A program made the translations under genes and the position numbers. A stretch of DNA of 64,000 nt from Streptomyces sp. NBC_00440 (GTDB taxonomy: Bacteria; Actinomycetota; Actinomycetes; Streptomycetales; Streptomycetaceae): positions 7,065,501-7,129,500 of the forward strand of contig NZ_CP107921.1 of NCBI RefSeq assembly GCF_036014215.1. The letters run 5' to 3'. This document shows, piece by piece, positions 16,449 to 25,153 of this stretch. The notes beneath the pieces were generated by a model. That model had not been told where the DNA came from, did not search any database, and saw only the letters and a program-made list of their open reading frames with translations. Every line of letters begins with the position of its first letter. Position 1 is the stretch's first letter.

Positions 16449-18400
16449 GTGTCACCCCTCGGTCCCTGCCCGGCCTCTGATCCCTGCTGCGGTGTTCCGT
16501 ACACGGGTGTTCCGTAGACGCCGAGGCGGTCGATCGCGGACTCGACGGCGCTCCAGGCCGCCTGCCCGAGCCCGCAGATCGACGCGTCCTTCATCGCCTG
16601 CCCGATCTCGCGCAGCAGCGCCACATCGGCGGCTGCGCCGGCCCCGCCGCGGTCGAGCAACCGGTGCAGCGCCTCTTCCTGCCGTACGGTCCCGATCCGG
16701 CAGGGCACGCACTGACCGCACGACTCGTCACGGAAGAACTCCGCGATCCGCAGCAGGATCCGGGGCAGCTCGACGGTGTCGTCGATGACGAGGACGACAC
16801 CGGAACCGAGTGTCGTCCCGGCCGCGCGGGTCCCCTCGAAGGTGAGCGGGATGTCCAGCTCGTCCGGGCCTACGAAGCCGCCCGCGGCTCCGCCCAGCAG
16901 CACGGCCCGCAGGGACTCCGGCCGGCCCGCAAGATCCAGCAGCTCGCCGAGGGTCGCACCGAACGGCAGTTCGTAGACCCCCGGCCGTGCCACCCGCCCC
17001 GAGACGCAGAAGAGCTTCGGCCCGGTGGAACTCTCCGTACCGATCGCGGCGTAGGCCTCGGCCCCCATCGTCAGGATGGGCCCCACATTGACCAGTGTCT
17101 CGACGTTGTTGGCCGCCGTCGGCTTCCCGAAAAGGCCCTTCTCGACCGGGAAGGGAGGCTTGGACCGCGGCTCGCCCCGGTAGCCCTCGATCGAGTTGAA
17201 CAGGGCGGTCTCCTCGCCGCAGATGTACGCGCCCGCGCCGCGCCGCAGTTCGATGTCGAACGCGTACCCCTGCCCCAGGACGTCATCGCCGAGGAAGCCG
17301 CGGGACCTGGCCCGGCCGATGGCGTGTTCCAGCCGGGCCACGGCCGACGGGTACTCGCCGCGGATGTAGAGGTATCCCCGGTGGGCGCCCGTCGCGTACC
17401 CGGCGATGGTCATGGCCTCGATCAGGGCGTACGGGTCGCCCTCCATCACCACCCGGTCCTTGAACGTGCCCGGTTCGGACTCGTCCGCGTTGCAGACGAG
17501 ATAGTGCGGATGGTCCGGCTGGGCCGCGGTGGCCTGCCATTTGCGGCCGGTGGGGAAGGCGGCGCCGCCGCGTCCGGCGAGCCCGGCGTCGGTCACCTCG
17601 CGGATCACCCCCGCCGGACCGAGGGCGAAGGCCCGGCGCAGGGCGGAGTAGCCGCCGTGCGCGCGGTAGTCGTCCAGCGAGGCCGGATCGGCGACGCCGA
17701 CCCGCCGCAGGAGGATCAGCCCGTCCTGTCCGGCCTGCGGTACGGCCATGGCGGCGGACGGCTCGGATGGGGCCGCCTCCGGAGCTCCGGCGGCCGACGC
17801 GACACCCTCGGCGGTGGCGGGAGCGACCACGGCGGAGGCCCGGCGCCGCAGGGCGCCGCGCCCGTCAGATGGTCCCTCCGTCCCGGGCGCGGGCGCGGGT
17901 TCACCGGCCCGCAGCACCAGCGCCGCCGGAGCCCGCTCGCACAGCCCCAGACACGGACTCGGCTGCCAGGTGACACCTCCGGCGGCCATGCCGGCGGCGC
18001 CCAGGCGTTCCTCGATCCCCGCGCGGAGCCCCGCCGATCCGTTCACCGCGCAGGCCAGGTCCGTACAGACGTGCACCACTGTCGCCGGCCGGGGCCGGAC
18101 CGCGAACATCGCGTAGAACGTGGCGACCCCGTACGCCTCGGCGGGCGGCACGGTCAGCCTGCGGCACACATAGTCCAGCGCCCCCTCGCTGATCCAGCCC
18201 GTCCGGTCGTTGACCGCGTGGAGAGCCGGCAGCAGCAGATCGCGCCGCTCGCGTGCGGCCCGGCCGCCGACCGCCCAGCGCAGATCTGCCTCCCCGCGTT
18301 CCGCCCCGCCCTCCCAGGCCGAAGCGGGTGGTCCGAGCAGTGCGTCGACCGCCTCCCGCTCCTCGTCGGTCGGCTTGCAGTCACCGAAGTGCAGGTCCAC
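16445..18400 (-). CDS. NuoE-NuoF fusion, diaphorase subunit of NAD-dependent formate dehydrogenase
   Basis: 651 aa. Residues about 1-180 are NuoE-like, with [2Fe-2S] ligands in VHVCTDLAC and SPCLGLCE. A Pro/Ala-rich linker of about 50 residues follows. The rest is NuoF-like with the FMN/NADH site (AGLAGRGGAAFPTGRKW, then NADESEPGTFKDR) and the C-terminal [4Fe-4S] ligands in ESCGQCVPCRIGT and ASICGLGQ. It passes electrons from formate oxidation to NAD+. The GTG start at 18400 lies 4 nt after the stop of the catalytic gene with GAGGAG in front. It overlaps the next gene by 4 bp. Genetic fusion of the two subunits is typical of soluble FDH relatives in actinobacteria. Confidence 0.93.
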   Translation of the reverse strand: MDLHFGDCKPTDEEREAVDALLGPPASAWEGGAERGEADLRWAVGGRAARERRDLLLPALHAVNDRTGWISEGALDYVCRRLTVPPAEAYGVATFYAMFAVRPRPATVVHVCTDLACAVNGSAGLRAGIEERLGAAGMAAGGVTWQPSPCLGLCERAPAALVLRAGEPAPAPGTEGPSDGRGALRRRASAVVAPATAEGVASAAGAPEAAPSEPSAAMAVPQAGQDGLILLRRVGVADPASLDDYRAHGGYSALRRAFALGPAGVIREVTDAGLAGRGGAAFPTGRKWQATAAQPDHPHYLVCNADESEPGTFKDRVVMEGDPYALIEAMTIAGYATGAHRGYLYIRGEYPSAVARLEHAIGRARSRGFLGDDVLGQGYAFDIELRRGAGAYICGEETALFNSIEGYRGEPRSKPPFPVEKGLFGKPTAANNVETLVNVGPILTMGAEAYAAIGTESSTGPKLFCVSGRVARPGVYELPFGATLGELLDLAGRPESLRAVLLGGAAGGFVGPDELDIPLTFEGTRAAGTTLGSGVVLVIDDTVELPRILLRIAEFFRDESCGQCVPCRIGTVRQEEALHRLLDRGGAGAAADVALLREIGQAMKDASICGLGQAAWSAVESAIDRLGVYGTPVYGTPQQGSEAGQGPRGDT

Positions 18401-18404
18401 TGCG

Positions 18405-20348
18405 TCAGCTCCTCACAGCCGCGACGCTGTCCGGCACGGCCGCGGCGGACAGCTTCTCGATCCGGACGGCCGACGCCTTGAACTCGGCCGTGCCGGCGAT
18501 CGGGCAGTTCGCCTCGATGGTGAGCTGGTTGGTGTCGACCTCGTCCGGAAAGTGCATCGTCATGAAGGCAAGACCGGGGCGCAGACCGGGGTCGATCCAC
18601 ACCGGGGCGACCACCGAACCGCGCCGTGAGGCGATCCGTACCTCCTCGTCCGCCTCCACCCCGTACGCCGCGGCGTCCTCGGGGCAGAGCTCGATGTACT
18701 CGCCCCGCCGCAGCGGCGAGGCGAAACTGCCGCTCTGCACACCGGTGTTGTACGAGTCGAGCCGCCGCCCGGTCGTCAGCCGGATCGGGAAGCCCTCATC
18801 GGTGAGATCGACCGGCGGGTCGTGCCGGACGATTCCGAACGGCGCCGGCCGCCCCCGCCGTCCCGGATCGGGCTCCCACAACCTGGCGTGCAGGAAAGGC
18901 GGTTCGAGCTTCCCGGTGTCCGGGCACGGCCACTGGATGCCCTGGTGCTCCTCCAGCCGCTCGTACGTCATGCCCCAGTGCTGGGGGGAGACCGACCGCA
19001 GCTCGTTCCAGACGGACTCCGCGTCGGCGTACTTCCAGGGATGGCCGAGCCGACCGGCGAGGTCACAGATGATCTCGATGTCCTCACGCGCCTCGCCGGG
19101 CGGGCCGACCGCCTTGCGCACCCGCTGCACCCGCCGTTCACTGCTGGTCGTGGTGCCTTCGGTCTCGCACCAGGCGGCGGTCGTCGGCAGAACGACGTCG
19201 GCCAGTTCAGCGGTCCTCGTCAGGAAGATGTCCTGCACGACCAGGCAGTCGAGCCGCCGCAGCCGGTCCATGGCCTGTTCGCTGTCGGCCTCAGACTGCG
19301 CCGGATTCTCTCCGACGCAGTAGACGGCCCTCAGGTCGCCGCTCTCCATCGCCTCGAACATCCGGGTCAGATTGAGACCGTACGAAGGCTGGATGACCGT
19401 GCCCCAGGCGGCTTCGAACTTGCTGCGGACGGCCGGTTCCAGGATGTCCTGGAAGCCGGGCAGCCGGTCGGGGATGGCTCCCATGTCGCCGCCGCCCTGC
19501 ACGTTGTTCTGCCCGCGCAGCGGCTGTACGCCCGAGCCGTACCGGCCGACGTGCCCCGTCAGCAGCGAGAGGTTGATCAACGCCCGTACGTTGTCGGTGC
19601 CGTTGTGATGCTCCGTGATCCCCAGCGTCCAGCACAGCTGGGCCCGCTCGGCGCGTGCGTAGGCGTGCGCCAGGTCGCGGATCGCCTCCGCCGGTACGCC
19701 GGTGACCTGCTCGGCGGCGGAGAGCGTCCAGGGCTCGACCTCGGCGGCGTACGCGTCGAACCCCGTCGTGGCCCGGTCGATGAACGCCCTGTTGTGCAGG
19801 CCCGCGTGGATGATCTCGCGGCCCACGGCGTGCGCCAGCGGGATGTCGGTGCCGACGTTCAGCCCCAGCCAGCTCTCCGCCCACTCGGCGGTCGACGTGC
19901 GGCGCGGGTCGACCGCGTACATCCGGGCGCCGTTCCTGATCCCCTTCAGTACATGGTGGAAGAAGATCGGATGGGCGAACCGCGCGTTGGAGCCCCACAT
20001 CAGGATCAGGTCGGTGTGCTCGACCTCTCCGTACGACGAGGTGCCGCCGCCGGATCCGAACGCCGCCGACAGCCCCGCGACACTGGGTGCGTGGCAGGTG
20101 CGGTTGCAGGAGTCGACGTTGTTGGTGGCCATCACGACCCGGGCGAATTTCTGCGCCACATAGTTCATCTCGTTGGTGGCCCGGGAGCAGGAGAACATCC
20201 CGAAGGCGCCGCGCGCCGCCCGGAATCCCTCCGCGGCCCGCTCCAGCGCCTCGTCCCAACTGGCCCTGCGCAGTGCGCCGTTACTGTCGCGCACCAGGGG
20301 GTGGGTGAGCCGGGCGTAGGTCTTCGGGGTTCGGTCTCGCTTCTTCAC
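18405..20348 (-). CDS. Molybdopterin catalytic part of the split formate dehydrogenase
   Basis: 647 aa. It carries the Mo-bis-PGD domains but lacks the N-terminal CxxCxxxC cluster of normal FDH alpha subunits; that motif sits at the end of the protein encoded at 15591-16448. The active-site motif CNRTCHAPSVAGL places the Mo-ligand Cys at C85 and the conserved His at H86, matching the selenocysteine-His pair of E. coli FdhF. The C-terminal cofactor-cap domain (FPIRLTTGRRLDSYNTG) is present. GTG 20348 is chosen because AGGAG lies 7 nt upstream. A candidate operator (20399-20412) lies just in front. Formate oxidation to CO2 is the expected reaction. Confidence 0.9.
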   Translation of the reverse strand: MKKRDRTPKTYARLTHPLVRDSNGALRRASWDEALERAAEGFRAARGAFGMFSCSRATNEMNYVAQKFARVVMATNNVDSCNRTCHAPSVAGLSAAFGSGGGTSSYGEVEHTDLILMWGSNARFAHPIFFHHVLKGIRNGARMYAVDPRRTSTAEWAESWLGLNVGTDIPLAHAVGREIIHAGLHNRAFIDRATTGFDAYAAEVEPWTLSAAEQVTGVPAEAIRDLAHAYARAERAQLCWTLGITEHHNGTDNVRALINLSLLTGHVGRYGSGVQPLRGQNNVQGGGDMGAIPDRLPGFQDILEPAVRSKFEAAWGTVIQPSYGLNLTRMFEAMESGDLRAVYCVGENPAQSEADSEQAMDRLRRLDCLVVQDIFLTRTAELADVVLPTTAAWCETEGTTTSSERRVQRVRKAVGPPGEAREDIEIICDLAGRLGHPWKYADAESVWNELRSVSPQHWGMTYERLEEHQGIQWPCPDTGKLEPPFLHARLWEPDPGRRGRPAPFGIVRHDPPVDLTDEGFPIRLTTGRRLDSYNTGVQSGSFASPLRRGEYIELCPEDAAAYGVEADEEVRIASRRGSVVAPVWIDPGLRPGLAFMTMHFPDEVDTNQLTIEANCPIAGTAEFKASAVRIEKLSAAAVPDSVAAVRS

Positions 20349-20398
20349 GCCTGCGCTCCTCATGGAGATGATCAGCGATGATTCAGCGCCCAATTGCA

Positions 20399-20412
20399 TA
20401 CAGTATCCTGTA
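20399..20412. promoter_or_regulatory. Candidate GntR operator in front of the formate dehydrogenase operon
   Basis: TACAG-TATC-CTGTA is a perfect inverted repeat within GCATACAGTATCCTGTAGG. Its TACAGTAT half is shared with the sites at 21583-21594 and 30272-30295. It lies 51 bp upstream of the GTG start of the catalytic FDH gene. The binding protein is inferred to be the FCD-GntR regulator at 22861. Confidence 0.6.
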
Positions 20413-20467
20413 GGCGCCGGCCGAACGGAAGACCCTCGCAAGGGATTTGCGTTCCGGCCGGGCCGGA

Positions 20468-21484
20468 TCAGCCGGCTGTGGTGGTCGCGCTCGTCGGAGC
20501 GGATGTGGCCGGTGCGGCCGTCGTCGACCGGCTCAGCAGGTCCGCCATGGCGTGCACGGTCCGCAGCGTGGGCACCGGCACCCCGGTCACCCCGGCCAGC
20601 TCGACCACCGCCGCGAGCAGCACGTCGAGTTCGAGCGGCTTGCCCTTCTCCAGGTCCTGGAGCGTGGAGGTCTTGTGGTCGCCCACCCGCTCCGCGCCGG
20701 CCAGCCGCCTCTCGATGGAGATGCCGGGGCGGCTGCCGAGCGCCGTGGCGACCTGGAGCGTCTCGGCCATCATGACCTCGATGACCCGGCGGGTGTCGCG
20801 GTGGACGCACATCTGACGCATGGTCGCCCGGGTGAGGGCGCTCAGCGGATTGAAGGAGATGTTGCCGAGCAGTTTGATCCAGATGTCCTTGCGCAGGTCG
20901 CCCTCCACGGGGCACTTGAGGCTGCCCGCCGTCATGGCGGCACTGAAGTCCAGGCAGCGCCGCGACGTCGAACGGTCCGGCTCGCCGATGGAGAACCGGG
21001 TCCCCTCCAGGTGCCGGACCACCCCGGGCCCGGCCAGCTCCGTCGCCGCGTACACGACGCAGCCGACCGCGCGCTCCGGTGGCAGGACGGCGCTGACCGC
21101 CCCGCCCGGGTCGACGCTCTCGATCCGATGGCCGTCGTGGGGGCCGCCGTGCCGGTGGAAGTACCACCAGGGGATGCCGTTCTGCGCGGCGACCAGTGCG
21201 GTGTGCCGCTGGAGCAGCGGCTCGACGAGGGGCCCGCACGCCGCGTACGAGGTGGCCTTGAGACCGAGGAAGACATAGTCGACCGGGCCGATGGCTCCCG
21301 GGTCGTCCGTGGCGTGCACCCGCGCGGTGAAGTCACCGCGCGGGCTCAGGACTTGCACCCCGTCCCGCCTCATGGCCGCCAGATGCGGTCCACGGGCCAC
21401 CAGATGGACATCGGCGCCGGCGCGGTGCAGTGCCGCTCCGACATAGGCGCCGATTGCTCCGGCGCCGAGAACTGCGACTTTCAC
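20468..21484 (-). CDS. 2-dehydropantoate 2-reductase family protein (ApbA/PanE-like)
   Basis: 338 aa, NADPH-dependent. The Rossmann nucleotide site is VAVLGAGAIGAYVGAAL at the very N-terminus, and the second family block with the probable catalytic Lys is IWIKLLGNISFNPLSALTRA. The start is GTG 21484 with GGAGAG 6 nt upstream. Members of this family reduce ketopantoate or other 2-keto acids. Its position between the KAS III gene and the formate dehydrogenase operon suggests a role in this catabolic island, perhaps on a small 2-keto acid such as a glyoxylate derivative, rather than in pantothenate synthesis; that is inference. The C-terminal tail is Ser/Thr/Ala-rich and probably disordered. Confidence 0.85.
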   Translation of the reverse strand: MKVAVLGAGAIGAYVGAALHRAGADVHLVARGPHLAAMRRDGVQVLSPRGDFTARVHATDDPGAIGPVDYVFLGLKATSYAACGPLVEPLLQRHTALVAAQNGIPWWYFHRHGGPHDGHRIESVDPGGAVSAVLPPERAVGCVVYAATELAGPGVVRHLEGTRFSIGEPDRSTSRRCLDFSAAMTAGSLKCPVEGDLRKDIWIKLLGNISFNPLSALTRATMRQMCVHRDTRRVIEVMMAETLQVATALGSRPGISIERRLAGAERVGDHKTSTLQDLEKGKPLELDVLLAAVVELAGVTGVPVPTLRTVHAMADLLSRSTTAAPATSAPTSATTTAG

Positions 21485-21564
21485 GAGGGCTCTCCGTTCG
21501 GTCGAACGTACCGATGGAAACCGGGTGATCACTCGGAGTGCTCATGACCGGTCGCCGCGCTCAT

Positions 21565-21594
21565 ATTCTGTCGACAAAATAGTGTCTACAGTAT
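21565..21594. promoter_or_regulatory. Candidate GntR operator between panE-like and KAS III genes
   Basis: ATTCTGTCGACA (21565-21576) and TGTCTACAGTAT (21583-21594) are reverse complements at 10 of 12 positions, with spacer AAATAG. It lies in the divergent promoter region of the genes starting at 21484 (-) and 21781 (+). Confidence 0.6.
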
Positions 21595-21780
21595 CGGGCT
21601 TCGGTCGACAAGGGTGCTGACGCGCTTCCCTGTCCGCCGCCGCTGCCCGGTCCACGCCCGGAAGTGATCCGAAGCCTCCAAGAGGAACGCCCGAATCCTG
21701 TTGCTTTACATGCCGTCGTACCCGTGAGTCGCTGACGAGACTGGAGGGCTCCTGACATCAGCAGCAGAGGGGTCCCGGGC

Positions 21781-22719
21781 ATGACCGGAACACGCATCGC
21801 CGCACTCGGCCATTACCAGCCGGCCAAGGTGCTCACCAACGACGATGTAGCCGCCCTTGTCGACACCAGCGATGAATGGATCCGGACCCGGGTGGGCATC
21901 AAGACCCGCCACATCGCCGGACCCGACGAGCCGGTGGACGAACTCGCTGCCCAGGCCGGAGCCAAGGCCCTCGCCGGTGCAGGACTCACGCCGGGCGAGA
22001 TCGACCTGGTCATCGTCGCGACCTCCACGGCGATCAACCGCTCGCCGAACATGGCCGCGCGGGTGGCCGCCAAGCTGGGCATGGGCTCGCCCGCGACCAT
22101 GGATGTCAACGTCGTCTGCTCGGGTTTCACCCACGCCCTGGCCGTCGCCGACCACGCGGTACGCGCCGGATCCGCAGGGCGTGCCCTGGTGATCGGCGCC
22201 GACAAGATGACCGAGATCGCCGACTGGACCGACCGCTCCAGCTGTGTCCTGATGGGGGACGGGGCAGGCGCCGCCGTGATCGAGGCGTGCGCGGAGGACG
22301 CCATCGGCCCGGTGCTGTGGGGATCGGTCCCCGGGATGGGGGACGCCGTACGGATCGAGGGGACACCGCCGCGCTTCGCCCAGGAAGGGCAGTCCGTCTA
22401 CCGCTGGGCCACCACCCAGCTGCCGCCGATCGCCCGCAAGGTCTGCGAGAAGGCGGGTGTCACCCCCGAGGAGCTGGCGGCCGTCGTACTGCACCAGGCC
22501 AATCTGCGGATCATCGAGCCGTTCGCCGCGAAGATCGGTGCGGTGAACGCGGTGATCGCCCGTGATGTGGTCGATTCCGGCAACACATCGGCGGCCAGCA
22601 TCCCGATGGCCCTGTCCAAGCTGGTGGAGCGGAGGGAGATCCCGTCCGGCGCGCCGGTCCTGCTCTTCGGCTTCGGCGGAAACCTCTCGTACGCGGGACA
22701 GGTCGTCCGCTGCCCGTGA
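21781..22719 (+). CDS. 3-oxoacyl-ACP synthase III (KAS III/FabH) homologue
   Basis: 312 aa, full length. The catalytic triad is complete: C113 in NVVCSGF, H238 in VLHQANLR and N268 in SGNTSAAS. The family N-terminus DTSDEWIRTRVGIKTRHI is present. KAS III enzymes condense an acyl-CoA with malonyl-ACP, or act as stand-alone acyltransferases. It is not beside other fatty-acid genes; instead it lies between the panE-like gene and the GntR regulator of an oxalate/formate island, with a candidate operator upstream. That context argues for a catabolic or CoA-handling role rather than housekeeping fatty acid synthesis, but the exact substrate is unknown. Confidence 0.9.
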   Translation: MTGTRIAALGHYQPAKVLTNDDVAALVDTSDEWIRTRVGIKTRHIAGPDEPVDELAAQAGAKALAGAGLTPGEIDLVIVATSTAINRSPNMAARVAAKLGMGSPATMDVNVVCSGFTHALAVADHAVRAGSAGRALVIGADKMTEIADWTDRSSCVLMGDGAGAAVIEACAEDAIGPVLWGSVPGMGDAVRIEGTPPRFAQEGQSVYRWATTQLPPIARKVCEKAGVTPEELAAVVLHQANLRIIEPFAAKIGAVNAVIARDVVDSGNTSAASIPMALSKLVERREIPSGAPVLLFGFGGNLSYAGQVVRCP

Positions 22720-22789
22720 CCACCGCCGGCCGGTGAGGGGTACGTCACTGAGGCCGGGCAGTTCGGTTACGGCCTGTTGCGCTCGGTAG

Positions 22790-22805
22790 ACTGTAGACGA
22801 TAGCC
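22790..22805. promoter_or_regulatory. Candidate autoregulatory half-site upstream of gntR
   Basis: CTGTAGACGATAG, 56 bp before the gntR ATG, repeats the ACTGTAGAC core seen (inverted) at 21583-21594. The second arm is poorly matched, so this is the weakest of the four sites. Confidence 0.4.
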
Positions 22806-22860
22806 AATTGCTCTACGCCGACACGCCGCTGGCTCCTCCGGGGTCAGAAGGGGGACCGCG

Positions 22861-23538
22861 ATGTTGTCCACAGGACTGCCGCAAGGGGCCGTACCGAAGC
22901 TCGAACGGCCGGGACCGCTGCGTGAGCGGGTGTACGAGGCGCTGCTCGAACTCATCACCACACGGGCGCTGTCCCCGGGCCAGCATCTGGTCGAGAGCGA
23001 ACTCGCCGGCCATCTCGGCGTCTCCCGGCAGCCCGTGCGCGAAGCACTCCAGCGGCTCAACACCGAGGGGTGGGTCGATCTGCGGCCCGCGCAGGGCGCG
23101 TTCGTCCACGAGCCCACCGAGCAGGAGGCCGACCAGCTGCTCTCGGTCCGTACGCTTCTGGAGGCGGAGGCCGCACGGCTGGCCGCGGCGAACTCCGGGT
23201 CCGCGGGAATCGCCGCGCTGGAGAAGCTGTGCGCCAAGGGCGAGCGGGCGGTCGCCGACGACGACGTGGACCTGGCCGTGGCGACCAACGCCGAGTTCCA
23301 CGCCAAGGTCATGGAACTGGCCGGCAATGTCGTCCTGTCGGAGCTGGCCGGCCAGGTGGACCGCCGGGTGCGCTGGTACTACCAGCCGGTCGCCCGACGG
23401 CGCGGCAAACAGTCCTGGACCGAGCACCGGGCACTGATCGCGGCGATCTCGGCACGGGACGAGGCGGCCGCGACATCGGTCATGCAGGCGCACACGGAGC
23501 ACACCCGTACGAGCTACCACCAGCGCGAGAAGGGCTGA
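22861..23538 (+). CDS. FadR-subfamily GntR regulator (FCD domain)
   Basis: 225 aa. The winged helix is LRERVYEALLELITTRALSP followed by LAGHLGVSRQPVREALQRL. The all-helical FCD effector domain follows (RTLLEAEAARLAAAN, FHAKVMELAGN, EHRALIAAISARD) with His residues suited to metal/carboxylate binding, as in regulators of organic-acid catabolism. The ATG at 22861 is preceded by a G-rich site. It lies at the centre of the oxalate/formate island, convergent with the antiporter gene and codirectional with the KAS III gene. ACTGTA-type palindromes found in front of the island's units are the likely binding sites. It probably responds to oxalate, oxalyl-CoA or formate. Confidence 0.9.
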   Translation: MLSTGLPQGAVPKLERPGPLRERVYEALLELITTRALSPGQHLVESELAGHLGVSRQPVREALQRLNTEGWVDLRPAQGAFVHEPTEQEADQLLSVRTLLEAEAARLAAANSGSAGIAALEKLCAKGERAVADDDVDLAVATNAEFHAKVMELAGNVVLSELAGQVDRRVRWYYQPVARRRGKQSWTEHRALIAAISARDEAAATSVMQAHTEHTRTSYHQREKG

Positions 23539-23576
23539 ACACCCGGATCCCGGAGGCATGGCCGGTATCCGGCAGC

Positions 23577-23615
23577 GGCCCTCCGCGCAGCTCGGACCGA
23601 GCCGCGCGGAGGGCC
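23577..23615. terminator. Bidirectional terminator between gntR and the antiporter
   Basis: GGCCCTCCGCGC (23577-23588) pairs with GCGCGGAGGGCC (23604-23615). The interior AGCTCGG/CCGAGC pairs too, so the stem is almost continuous. It sits between the convergent genes. Confidence 0.85.
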
Positions 23616-23628
23616 ACTTGCTGCGCTG

Positions 23629-23670
23629 CGCCGTTCCGTACACGCCGTTCCGTACACGCTGTTCCGTACG
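23629..23670. repeat. 14-bp tandem repeat, three copies
   Basis: CGCCGTTCCGTACA occurs at 23629-23642 and 23643-23656, then CGCTGTTCCGTACG at 23657-23670. The array follows the terminator and ends 16 bp before the antiporter stop codon. No function is evident. Confidence 0.85.
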
Positions 23671-23686
23671 CCGGTGACGGCCCGGA

Positions 23687-25084
23687 TCAGACGGCTTCCC
23701 TGCTGACCGGCAGCGGGTTCGGAGCGATGTCGGCGGCGCGTGGCCGCCCCGGCTGCCTCAGCAGCAGTGCGATGACCGCGGCCACCATGGAGATCCCTCC
23801 GGCGAGTGCGTACGCGCCGTTGTACCCCCAGGCGTCCACCACCGTCGACCCGAGCCCGCCGCCGAACAGTCCGCTGACCAGCTTTCCGCTGTACACCAGA
23901 CCGTAGTTGGTGGCGTTGTAGTTCTCTCCGAAGTAGTCCGGCGTCAGGGCCGCGAACATCGGGTAGAACGCACCGCCGCCGAATCCGGAGAGGAACGCGA
24001 AGACCAGGAACAGCCATTCGCTGTGGATGTCACCGGCCCAGATCACGCCGAACTGCGCGAGACCCAGGACGAGTATGACGAAGAACAGGGTGAGCTTCCG
24101 TCCCCACAGATCGGACAGCCAGCCCACCACCGCCCTGCCGACGCCGTTCACCACGGCCATCAGCCCCATGGACGTGGCCGCCACCAGTGGACCGAAGCCC
24201 ACCTCCTTCGCGAAGTCGACCTGGAAGGAGATGCCGAATATCGACACCCCGGCGGTGATGACCACGGCCACCCACATCAGCGGGAGCATGCCGCTCCTGA
24301 TGGCCTCCTTCGGGGTGAACTGCTTCACCGCGGGCGGGTTCTTGGCCAGACTCCGGGCGCTCCTCCGGTCGCCCGTGAAGTGCAGCGGGTCGATCTCCGA
24401 CGGCCACCAGTTCTTCGGCGGGTCCTTGAAGAACCACGCGCAGATCACCACGGCGATCAGCACATAGACACCGATCAGATCCAGCACCTCGGCGCAGTTG
24501 GAGGTGTCGAAGGCGTAGTTGAAGATGAAGATGAAGGGGAGCGACCCATAGGCGAACCCGCCGTTGACGAACCCCGTCTTCGCACCACGCCGTTCGGGGA
24601 ACCACTTGCCGACCATGTTGATACAGGTGGCGTAGACGAGGCCGGAGCCGAGTCCGCCGATGACGCCGAAACCGCAGATCGCCAGGAAGACATTGTCGAG
24701 ATGGGCGAGTGCGACGAAACCGACGAGACAGAGAACGGCGCCCAGAACCGTCGCGCGGCGGGCGTTGAGTATCCCCTTCTCCCGCATCCAGCCCGCGGGG
24801 AAGGCGATTCCCGCCTGGAAGAAGACCCAGACACTCAGAATCCAGAACGTGTTGCTCTGCGTCCACCCATGAGCCGAGGAGAGAGTGTCCTCGGCCGAAC
24901 CGTATGCGTACTCCGACACGCTGATGGCCATCATCGCGACCCACGGCAGATACACCATGAGTTTGCGCGAGTGGCCCAGAAGATCCCGGTCCGTCTCGCC
25001 GACGCGGTAGACGCGGCCCTTGCTGTCCGACACTTCCCGGTAGGCGACCGCCCCGGCCGCCGACCGTTCGTTCCCTGTACTCAT
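23687..25084 (-). CDS. OFA-family MFS transporter (oxalate:formate antiporter type)
   Basis: 465 aa with 12 predicted membrane helices. Family features are the N-terminal AYGSAEDTLSSAHGWTQSNT, the helix GGLGSGLVYATCINMVGKWF followed by PERRGAKTGF, and the C-terminal half block FLSGFGGGAFYPMFAALTPD. OFA proteins such as Oxalobacter OxlT exchange oxalate for formate. It is the distal gene of the operon oxc-like, frc, acyl-CoA synthetase, antiporter, with a 69-bp gap before it, so substrate import is the likely role. ATG 25084 has AGGGGAC upstream. Transport of another carboxylate is possible because the family is broad. Confidence 0.88.
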   Translation of the reverse strand: MSTGNERSAAGAVAYREVSDSKGRVYRVGETDRDLLGHSRKLMVYLPWVAMMAISVSEYAYGSAEDTLSSAHGWTQSNTFWILSVWVFFQAGIAFPAGWMREKGILNARRATVLGAVLCLVGFVALAHLDNVFLAICGFGVIGGLGSGLVYATCINMVGKWFPERRGAKTGFVNGGFAYGSLPFIFIFNYAFDTSNCAEVLDLIGVYVLIAVVICAWFFKDPPKNWWPSEIDPLHFTGDRRSARSLAKNPPAVKQFTPKEAIRSGMLPLMWVAVVITAGVSIFGISFQVDFAKEVGFGPLVAATSMGLMAVVNGVGRAVVGWLSDLWGRKLTLFFVILVLGLAQFGVIWAGDIHSEWLFLVFAFLSGFGGGAFYPMFAALTPDYFGENYNATNYGLVYSGKLVSGLFGGGLGSTVVDAWGYNGAYALAGGISMVAAVIALLLRQPGRPRAADIAPNPLPVSREAV

Positions 25085-25153
25085 CAGGTCCCCTTGGTCT
25101 CGAAAGAACTGGCCAGCGCCCCCTGTCCAAACCTTTCGTTCCGAGGAGCCGGG

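Noticed and set aside
20349..21239. N-terminal extension of the catalytic formate dehydrogenase gene up to 21239
   Set aside because: The extra frame overlaps the panE-like gene in another frame, has no similarity to dehydrogenases, and a GTG with AGGAG at proper spacing exists at 20348.
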